From Pseudomonadota bacterium (GTDB lineage: Bacteria; Pseudomonadota; Alphaproteobacteria; Sphingomonadales; Sphingomonadaceae), in the NCBI GenBank assembly GCA_029550345.1, contig JAKPHK010000115.1, positions 1 to 46,625 of the forward strand: a stretch of DNA of 46,625 nt. Direction: 5' to 3'. Under the pieces are notes generated by a model. The model did not search any database and was not told where the DNA came from. It saw nothing but the letters and a program-made list of their open reading frames with translations. The position numbers and the translations under genes are program-made. This document shows, in pieces, positions 41,040 to 46,625 of the stretch (positions are counted from its first letter, which is position 1; each line of letters opens with the position of its first letter).

Positions 41040-41953
41040 TTGCGGCCTCCGTCGCTCAGCGCATCCTTGACCAGTTCGCCGATCCCGCCGACCGAGCCGA
41101 TCAGCTGGGTCGCCTCAACCGGGAACAGGATTGTCTTGGCATTGGACGATGTGGCGAACTTGCCGACCGCTTCGGTGTATTTCTGGGCGATGAAGTAGTT
41201 GAGCGCCTGGGTGCCCGATCCGGCAATCGCATCGGACACCACCTTGGTCGCCTGGGCCTCAGCCTCGGCCGCGCGTTCGCGGGCTTCGGCATCGCGGAAG
41301 GCAGCTTCGCGCCGACCTTCTGCCTGAAGGATCTGGCTCTGCTTCTCACCTTCGGCACGCAGGATTTCGGAGGCCCGCAGACCTTCGGCCTCAAGAATCT
41401 GGGCGCGTTTCTCACGCTCGGCCTTCATCTGCCGGGCCATCGCATTGGAAATGTCAGCCGGCGGGCGAATGTCCTTCACCTCCACACGGGTCAGCTTCAC
41501 GCCCCACGGCGCAGTGGCGTGATCGACCACTGACAGCAGCCGGGCGTTGATCTCGTCACGCTTTGAAAGGCTTTCGTCCAGATCCATCGAACCCATGACA
41601 GTGCGCAGGTTCGTCGTGGTCAGCTGCATGATCGCGACATAGAGGTTGGCGACTTCATAGGCGGCCTTGCCGGCATCGAGCACCTGAAAGAACACCACCG
41701 CGTCCACGCCAACCATGGCGTTGTCCTTGGTGATGATTTCCTGCCCCGGAATGTCGAGCACCTGCTCCATCATGTTGACCTTGCGGCCAACGCGATCAAT
41801 GAACGGCACGATCACGTGCAGGCCGGGTTCGGCGGCCAGTGTGTATTTGCCCAGTCGCTCGATCGTATAGACATAGCCCTGGCGCACCACACGAACGCCC
41901 ATCAACAGGAAGACAAACGCCACCACAGCGAGCAATAGAACGGTTTCAAGCAT
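41036..41953 (-). CDS. qmcA: SPFH/stomatin-like protein (QmcA/paraslipin)
   Basis: A 305-residue protein: N-terminal membrane helix (VLLLAVVAFVFLLMGV), SPFH domain (RQGYVYTIERLGKYTLAAEPGLHVIVPFIDRV, DIPGQEIITKDNAMVGVDAVVFFQV, GSMDLDESLSKRDEIN), then a long coiled-coil with EAEGLRASEILRAEGEKQSQILQAEGRREAAF. It forms membrane scaffolds and is coupled with NfeD. ATG 41953 follows a GGAG site; a TTG one codon up is less likely. Confidence 0.94.
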   Translation of the reverse strand: MLETVLLLAVVAFVFLLMGVRVVRQGYVYTIERLGKYTLAAEPGLHVIVPFIDRVGRKVNMMEQVLDIPGQEIITKDNAMVGVDAVVFFQVLDAGKAAYEVANLYVAIMQLTTTNLRTVMGSMDLDESLSKRDEINARLLSVVDHATAPWGVKLTRVEVKDIRPPADISNAMARQMKAEREKRAQILEAEGLRASEILRAEGEKQSQILQAEGRREAAFRDAEARERAAEAEAQATKVVSDAIAGSGTQALNYFIAQKYTEAVGKFATSSNAKTILFPVEATQLIGSVGGIGELVKDALSDGGRK

Positions 41954-42097
41954 CAAAGGTGCTCCCCAATATCCAATTCCGGTATGTTAGCGGCTCCAAG
42001 GTGACGGGCAAGCGAAACCGGGATGTCACTTAACGCGAAGTCAACCAAATGATGCCAAGTGTTTTCGCGGTTTGATGCGGATCGACAGGCAAATTCA

Positions 42098-42595
42098 ATG
42101 ATACAGGAAAATCCTGCGAGCTGGGGCCCGGGCTTTCACGGATCGGAACATCCCGACACCGCGAAGCTGCGCGTGCGCAAGGAATATGTCGATGCCATGA
42201 TCGCGCTGAAGCGAGAGAACATGGACCGGGTCTATGCCTACCTCAACGGTCTGATCGAAAAGGCCAAGGAAGAAATGCAGCACGCCCGCGGATCGAACGC
42301 CGATCACCGCCGCGCGGCACTGCGCCAGCACATCGACGAGATCGGCGCCTATCTGCAGGGCCAGGCGCTCAATGTCGCAGCTCCGGCTGTCTATGACGAG
42401 AAAGCCGGAGCGGGTTACGCCGGAACCTATGTTCTGGAGGCGATCCCCGCCTTCTTCGGCCAGGTCAAATGCGTACTCGACCAGTGGTATGACAGCCACC
42501 TGATCGCAGTTTACGACGAGATGGTCAGCCTGGTGAACCTGAAGCGCCCGGCCGCCCAGCCGGTTGTCCGGGCGGAGCCGGTTCCGGACGCCTAA
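42098..42595 (+). CDS. Soluble helical protein of unknown function
   Basis: A 165-residue protein, predicted mostly helical (MIALKRENMDRVYAYLNGLIEKAKEEMQHA and later VLEAIPAFFGQVKCVLDQWYD). No signal peptide or membrane helix. The ATG at 42098 gives the likely start; an upstream frame extends to 42059. Its stop overlaps that of the convergent hydrolase by four bases. The family is not recognised. Confidence 0.6.
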   Translation: MIQENPASWGPGFHGSEHPDTAKLRVRKEYVDAMIALKRENMDRVYAYLNGLIEKAKEEMQHARGSNADHRRAALRQHIDEIGAYLQGQALNVAAPAVYDEKAGAGYAGTYVLEAIPAFFGQVKCVLDQWYDSHLIAVYDEMVSLVNLKRPAAQPVVRAEPVPDA

Positions 42596-43464
42596 AGGCG
42601 CTTGTAGAGCGCCAGCAGCCGCGCCCAGGCCCGTTCGGCCTCAGCCTTGTCATAGATCGGCGCGTCAAGCGTACACCAGCCGTGATCGGCGGCGTAAACC
42701 TCGATCTCCACTTCGCGCCCTGAGGCCTGTGCTGCCTCGCGCAGCGCGTCCTTGTCGCCCGGGGCCTTGGCATCGTCGTTACGGGCAATTGCGATCAGGA
42801 ACGCTGCCTGGGCCTGGCCAAACAGGCGGTGCGGGCTGTCAGGCTTGTCGGTGACCAGGCCGCCGCCGTGGAACGAAGCCGCGGCCTTTACCCGCTCCGG
42901 CTGGCTTGCGGCGGTGCGGATTGCCCAGGAGCCGGTCTGGCAATAGCCCTGGGTCCCGATCCCGCGCCGCTTATCAACCGCCTTCTGCCCATCGAGCCAG
43001 GCCACGAATGCGGCCGCATCGCGCTTGATCCCGTCCACCGAAATCGCCGCTATCGCGGGTTTGAGCCTGGCCTGCCCTTCGGGGGTGCGCCATTCGGCCA
43101 TGGTCGCCAGCAGCGGCGCGGGCGCAGTGCGATAGTAATGGTTGACCGCCAGCACGGCAAAGCCATCAGCCGCCAGCTGCCGCGCCATCGCCTTGTAGGC
43201 ATCGCGCAGCCCGGCGATGTCGGGCCACAGGATCACGCCGGGCGCCTTGCCCTTGGCAGGATGGACGAAGAAGGCATTGGCGGTGCCGTCGGGCGTAACG
43301 ATGGAAACCATCGTCTCGGCAATCGCGGGCGCACCGGCGCGGCTGTCGGTCCCGGCGCAGGCACCCAGCATTCCGGCTGCACCGATCGCGGCGAATTCGC
43401 GGCGGCTCAGCCCTTGTGCGGCCAGCGCCGCCTCTTCCTCAATCGCGGTATGATCATCGCACAT
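42592..43464 (-). CDS. Dienelactone hydrolase family protein, Tat-exported
   Basis: A 290-residue alpha/beta hydrolase. A leader with SRREFAAIGAAGMLGACAG indicates twin-arginine export. The nucleophile elbow is GYCQTGSWA, using Cys as in dienelactone hydrolases, though the family more often has GYCxGG; ADHGWC supplies the His, and an Asp in ARNDDAKAP fits the triad. The N-terminal part has VILWPDIAGLRDAYKAMARQLA. Substrate unknown. It is divergent from the PQQ dehydrogenase gene. Confidence 0.87.
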   Translation of the reverse strand: MCDDHTAIEEEAALAAQGLSRREFAAIGAAGMLGACAGTDSRAGAPAIAETMVSIVTPDGTANAFFVHPAKGKAPGVILWPDIAGLRDAYKAMARQLAADGFAVLAVNHYYRTAPAPLLATMAEWRTPEGQARLKPAIAAISVDGIKRDAAAFVAWLDGQKAVDKRRGIGTQGYCQTGSWAIRTAASQPERVKAAASFHGGGLVTDKPDSPHRLFGQAQAAFLIAIARNDDAKAPGDKDALREAAQASGREVEIEVYAADHGWCTLDAPIYDKAEAERAWARLLALYKRL

Positions 43465-43524
43465 CGTCGTTCTCCTGCGCCGAGTTTAGCCGGGTCGGCA
43501 ACAGGGTCCAGCCCTCTGACCGAT

Positions 43525-43542
43525 TTAGGGTATTGACCCTAA
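43525..43542. promoter_or_regulatory. Palindrome upstream of the PQQ dehydrogenase gene
   Basis: TTAGGGT-ATTG-ACCCTAA has perfect 7-bp arms. It lies 49 bp before the ATG at 43592, in the 127-bp gap between divergent genes, and could regulate either. The bound factor is unknown. Confidence 0.5.
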
Positions 43543-43591
43543 TGCTCGACCAGAGCAATCCTGCGCGGCATAAAGAGGGAGAGGGGATTTT

Positions 43592-45694
43592 ATGCGTTCG
43601 AAAGCGCTGGCTTTGGCCATGCTGTTGCCGCTTGCCGCCTGCGGAAAACAGGTTTCGGCACCGCCCACCACCGGAGTAACCGACGAACTCATCGCCAAGG
43701 GGCCGTCCGATGAGTGGCTGACCTATGGCGGTGACCGGGCCGAACAGCGCTTTTCCCCGCTCGACAAAGTCACGGACAAGAACGTCGGCGAACTGGGTAT
43801 GGCCTGGTTCGCGGATCTGGATACCGCGCGCGGGCAGGAAGCCACGCCGCTGATGCATGACGGCACGCTCTATATCACCACCGCCTGGTCGATGGTGAAG
43901 GCCTACGATGCCAGGACCGGGGCGGTGAAATGGCAATATGACCCCAAGGTCCCGCGCGAAAAGCTGGTCGATGTGTGCTGCGATGCGGTCAACCGCGGCG
44001 TCGCGCTTTATGGCGACAAGGTCTATGTCGCCACGCTCGACGGGCGTCTGGTCGCGCTCGGCCAGAAGACCGGCAAGGTCATCTGGGACAAGCTGACCAT
44101 TCCCAAGGATTCGCACATGGCGATTACCGGCGCGCCGCGCGTGGTGAAGGGCATGGTGTTGATCGGATCGGCCGGGGCGGAATATTTCACCCGCGGCTAT
44201 CTGGCGGCCTTCGATGCCGAAAGCGGGGCTGAACGCTGGCGCTTCTACACGGTGCCCGGCGACCCATCGAAACCGCAGGAGGGCAAGCACCTTGAGGCTG
44301 CCGCCAAGACCTGGTCGGGCGAATTCTGGAAGCTTGGCGGGGGCGGCACGGTATGGGATTCGATCACCTATGATCCGGCCACCGATCTGATCTATTTCGG
44401 CACCGCCAATGCCGAACCGTGGAACCCGGCCTATCGCAATACCGATGGCGCGGGCGACAGCCTTTACACCGCGTCGATCGTGGCGGTGAAGCCGGACAGC
44501 GGCGAATACGTCTGGCATTTTCAGGAAACACCGGAAGATCGCTGGGACTTCGATTCCAACCAGCAGATCACCGTCGCCGATCTCGATATCGGCGGTCAGA
44601 AACGCCACGTGATCCTGCACGCGCCGAAGAACGGGTTTTTCTATGTGCTTGATGCCAGGAGCGGCGAATTCATTTCGGGCAAGCCGTTCGTCGATGGGAT
44701 CAACTGGGCCAGGGGGCTCGATCCGAAGACCGGCAAACCCGACATCAACCCCGACGCAAAGTACGAGCTCACCGGCAAGCCGTGGCTGGGCATTCCCGGC
44801 GCGGTCGGGGCACACAGCTGGACCCCGATGAGCTACAGCCCCCGGACCGGGCTGGTCTATATCCCGGTCAACAACACCGCGCAGGCCTATTCCCACGATC
44901 CGGACTGGAAACCGGGCACCACCGGATTCCAGCTGGGAATCGATGCCTCGCCGGGCAATGTTCCGGCTGATGAGGCGGTTCGCGCAGCCACCAAGGCGGC
45001 GATGACCGGGGCGCTGGTCGCTTTCGATCCAGTTGCGGGCGAAGTGAAGTGGAAGGTCCCGCTACAGACGCCAACCAATGGCGGCACCTTGGCGACGGCG
45101 GGCAATCTGGTGTTTCAGGGCACCGCACTGGGCGATTTTCGCGCCTATGCCGCCGATACCGGCAAGCAGCTGTGGTCGTTCCCGGCCTATAGCGGGATCC
45201 TGGCCGCGCCGATCACCTACAGCATCGACGGCGAACAGTATGTCGCGGTGCTGGTCGGCTGGGGCGGCGTCTGGGACGTTTCAGGCGGCAAAGGCGTGAC
45301 CAGCCGGATCACCCCCAACATCAGCCGCCTGGTGGTGTTCAAGCTGGGCGCCAAGGGCGCTCTCCCCGCACCGCCGCCAAGCGTCGAGCGTGTACTGGAC
45401 CCACCGCCGGTTTCGGGTACGCCCGAACAGATCGCGATGGGCAGCAAGCTGTTCACCAACAGCTGCAGTGTCTGCCATGGCAACGCCGCCGTGGCCGGTT
45501 CGCTCAACCCCGATCTGCGGCACTCCGCGGTGCTCGGCTCGGCCGAAGCCTGGCGCAACATCGTGTTTGACGGCGCACTGGCCCACAACGGCATGGTCGC
45601 CTGGAAGACCCAGTTCAACGCCGATCAGATCGATGCGATCCGGCTTTATGTGATCAAGCGCGCCAACGAAGATAAAGCGCTGGAAGGCAAATAG
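43592..45694 (+). CDS. PQQ-dependent quinohaemoprotein alcohol dehydrogenase (lipoprotein)
   Basis: A 700-residue protein: lipobox LAAC at Cys17, an eight-bladed propeller of PQQ dehydrogenases (repeats such as GQEATPLMHDGTLYI, AYDARTGAVKWQYDP), the vicinal disulfide Cys129-Cys130 (DVCCDAVNRG), and a C-terminal cytochrome c domain with CSVCH (625-629). It oxidises alcohols in the periplasm and passes electrons to the respiratory chain. Substrate preference is not clear. GGGAGAGGGG lies before the ATG. No PQQ synthesis genes are nearby. Confidence 0.93.
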   Translation: MRSKALALAMLLPLAACGKQVSAPPTTGVTDELIAKGPSDEWLTYGGDRAEQRFSPLDKVTDKNVGELGMAWFADLDTARGQEATPLMHDGTLYITTAWSMVKAYDARTGAVKWQYDPKVPREKLVDVCCDAVNRGVALYGDKVYVATLDGRLVALGQKTGKVIWDKLTIPKDSHMAITGAPRVVKGMVLIGSAGAEYFTRGYLAAFDAESGAERWRFYTVPGDPSKPQEGKHLEAAAKTWSGEFWKLGGGGTVWDSITYDPATDLIYFGTANAEPWNPAYRNTDGAGDSLYTASIVAVKPDSGEYVWHFQETPEDRWDFDSNQQITVADLDIGGQKRHVILHAPKNGFFYVLDARSGEFISGKPFVDGINWARGLDPKTGKPDINPDAKYELTGKPWLGIPGAVGAHSWTPMSYSPRTGLVYIPVNNTAQAYSHDPDWKPGTTGFQLGIDASPGNVPADEAVRAATKAAMTGALVAFDPVAGEVKWKVPLQTPTNGGTLATAGNLVFQGTALGDFRAYAADTGKQLWSFPAYSGILAAPITYSIDGEQYVAVLVGWGGVWDVSGGKGVTSRITPNISRLVVFKLGAKGALPAPPPSVERVLDPPPVSGTPEQIAMGSKLFTNSCSVCHGNAAVAGSLNPDLRHSAVLGSAEAWRNIVFDGALAHNGMVAWKTQFNADQIDAIRLYVIKRANEDKALEGK

Positions 45695-45716
45695 CGGCGT
45701 CAGGCTGCGTGAATGC

Positions 45717-45744
45717 ACGGGGCGGGCCGCGCGGTCCGCCCCGT
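45717..45744. terminator. Hairpin between convergent genes, likely terminator
   Basis: A 12-bp stem (ACGGGGCGGGCC with GGTCCGCCCCGT, one G-T pair) closes a GCGC loop. It sits in the 52-bp gap between the PQQ dehydrogenase stop and the transporter stop. The T-run is weak (CTTC), so this is probable rather than certain. Confidence 0.6.
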
Positions 45745-45746
45745 CT

Positions 45747-46625
45747 TCATGGGCTGCGCGCCAGACCGTGAGCGGCAGCCCGCCAGGCAAAGGCGGCGAT
45801 CACCAGATAGGCCAGCGCCGGAACCGCGAACGCGGCAGCCAGGCTGGCGTTGTCAGCCAGTTTCCCGACCAGGAACGGCAGCACCGCGCCCAGCGAAATC
45901 GCCAATACCAGCAAGCCCGATGTTGAACTTGGCGAAACCCCGGATCGTTCAAGCGTCAGCGTGAAGATCGTCGGGAACATGATGGAATTGAACAGGCCCA
46001 CCGCCAGCGCGGCGAAGCCGGAAACTGGGCCGGCGCCGCTCAGCGCCAGCAGGCACATCACGGTAGCCGCGGAGGCGCAGAATCCCAGCAACCGCGCCGC
46101 CGCCACGCGGGTCAGCAGGATCGATCCGATGAACCGGCCAAGCAGCGCGCCGCCCCAGTACAGGTTGGCCAGCATGAAGCCGCCTTGCTCAAGCGGCATC
46201 CCCATAACCCCAGGTTGATGGAGAAAGGCGATCATGATCGAACCGATCGAAACTTCGGCGCCGACATAAAGGCCGATCGCCAGAGCCCCGGCGATCGCCC
46301 AGGGCGCGCGCAGGGCCTCCAGCACCGAGGCACCCGATACCGCCGGGATTTCGGCTGCGGCAGCGCTGATCCTGCGGCGCTGGAGCCAGAAGAAAGCCGC
46401 CAGCGCCGCCAGCATTGCAGCCATGGCAACGAAAGCGGCATCGACTGCGCCCAGCACTTCGCCGCGCTCCGCCGCGCTGTGAACCGCGCCCTGCCCGGCC
46501 TTGATCACCCGGTCACCCAGCATGATCGAGGCGCCGTAATTCACTCCCATCACCACCCCGAGCGAATTGAAGGTTTGCGCGAAGTTGAGCCGGAAATGGC
46601 TGGTCCGCGCAGGGCCAAGCGCTGC
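45747..46625 (-). CDS. MFS sugar transporter, FucP/GluP type, 5' part missing
   Basis: At least 292 codons, open to the window edge, so the N-terminus is missing. There are about eight membrane helices (AAFVAMAAMLAALAAFFWL, PWAIAGALAIGLYVGAEVSIGS, FMLANLYWGGALLGRFIGSILL and others). The upstream part has FAQTFNSLG, and GRFIGS and the NSIMFPTIFTL segment are typical of fucose/glucose:H+ symporters. Sugar identity is not resolved. A strong hairpin separates it from the convergent PQQ gene. Confidence 0.85.
   Translation of the reverse strand, partial: AALGPARTSHFRLNFAQTFNSLGVVMGVNYGASIMLGDRVIKAGQGAVHSAAERGEVLGAVDAAFVAMAAMLAALAAFFWLQRRRISAAAAEIPAVSGASVLEALRAPWAIAGALAIGLYVGAEVSIGSIMIAFLHQPGVMGMPLEQGGFMLANLYWGGALLGRFIGSILLTRVAAARLLGFCASAATVMCLLALSGAGPVSGFAALAVGLFNSIMFPTIFTLTLERSGVSPSSTSGLLVLAISLGAVLPFLVGKLADNASLAAAFAVPALAYLVIAAFAWRAAAHGLARSP

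Noticed and set aside
43454..44896. 480-codon open frame on the minus strand opposite the PQQ dehydrogenase
   Set aside because: The plus-strand protein has clear PQQ and cytochrome motifs; the antisense frame has no recognisable feature.
1..46625. CRISPR array or rRNA genes
   Set aside because: No regularly spaced direct repeats with unique spacers and no rRNA sequence were seen.

Overview
The window looks like chromosome from a GC-rich alphaproteobacterium, most likely a sphingomonad (Sphingomonadaceae or Erythrobacteraceae). The protein families, the gene pairs hflK-hflC-degP, qmcA-nfeD and hemH with a class V aminotransferase, and the dense overlapping operons all fit. This is judged by eye from the translations; no database was searched. 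Both ends of the window cut genes: a lipocalin on the left and a sugar-type MFS transporter on the right.

Left core (1-5.1 kb): the lipocalin end, a GIY-YIG nuclease gene bracketed by perfect 26-bp inverted repeats, a TonB-like protein divergent from a PotD-like polyamine-binding lipoprotein, and a translationally coupled msrB-selO pair. Right core (24-46.6 kb): tRNA-Lys, folK and aguB, a secreted methyltransferase-like protein, msrA, rsmB, an SDH assembly factor (DUF1674), a molybdopterin oxidoreductase / hemH / aminotransferase operon, mrp (apbC), hflK-hflC-degP, a class A penicillin-binding protein, nfeD-qmcA, a dienelactone hydrolase and a lipoprotein PQQ quinohaemoprotein dehydrogenase.

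Between msrB and folK the chromosome is interrupted by about 18.8 kb of foreign DNA made of two integrated elements in tandem. The intact tRNA-Lys(TTT) at 23921-23996 is on the minus strand. Its 3' 46 bp are repeated exactly at 14012-14057 and 5140-5185, which mark the element boundaries. In each element the integrase gene lies just inside the left repeat. Each element also has its own pair of short repeats, spaced 11 bp, near both ends; these look like integrase arm sites.

Element B (14012-23920) looks intact and P4-like: tyrosine integrase, AlpA-type regulator, prim-pol/SF3 helicase, an iteron-like repeat cluster, and a large single-chain type IIG restriction-modification enzyme. Element A (5140-14011) looks older and rearranged. 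Its integrase is cut before all catalytic residues and continues in frame into a reverse-transcriptase-like domain with a YSDN motif. Facing it, a type III Res-like helicase is cut before its C-terminal part and continues in frame into the C-terminal two thirds of a UvrD-like helicase. The simplest reading is that one block of about 1.95 kb, carrying the 3' ends of a convergent RT/UvrD gene pair, replaced the original sequence. Element A also carries a HigB/HigA-ImmA toxin-antitoxin pair with palindromic operators, a serine recombinase operon with a zinc-finger (HNH-like) protein, an XRE regulator and a small secreted protein.

The most unusual points are the two in-frame chimeras and the RT/UvrD block they imply, the matching arm-site layout of the two elements, and the GIY-YIG gene whose stop codon lies inside one of its flanking repeats.
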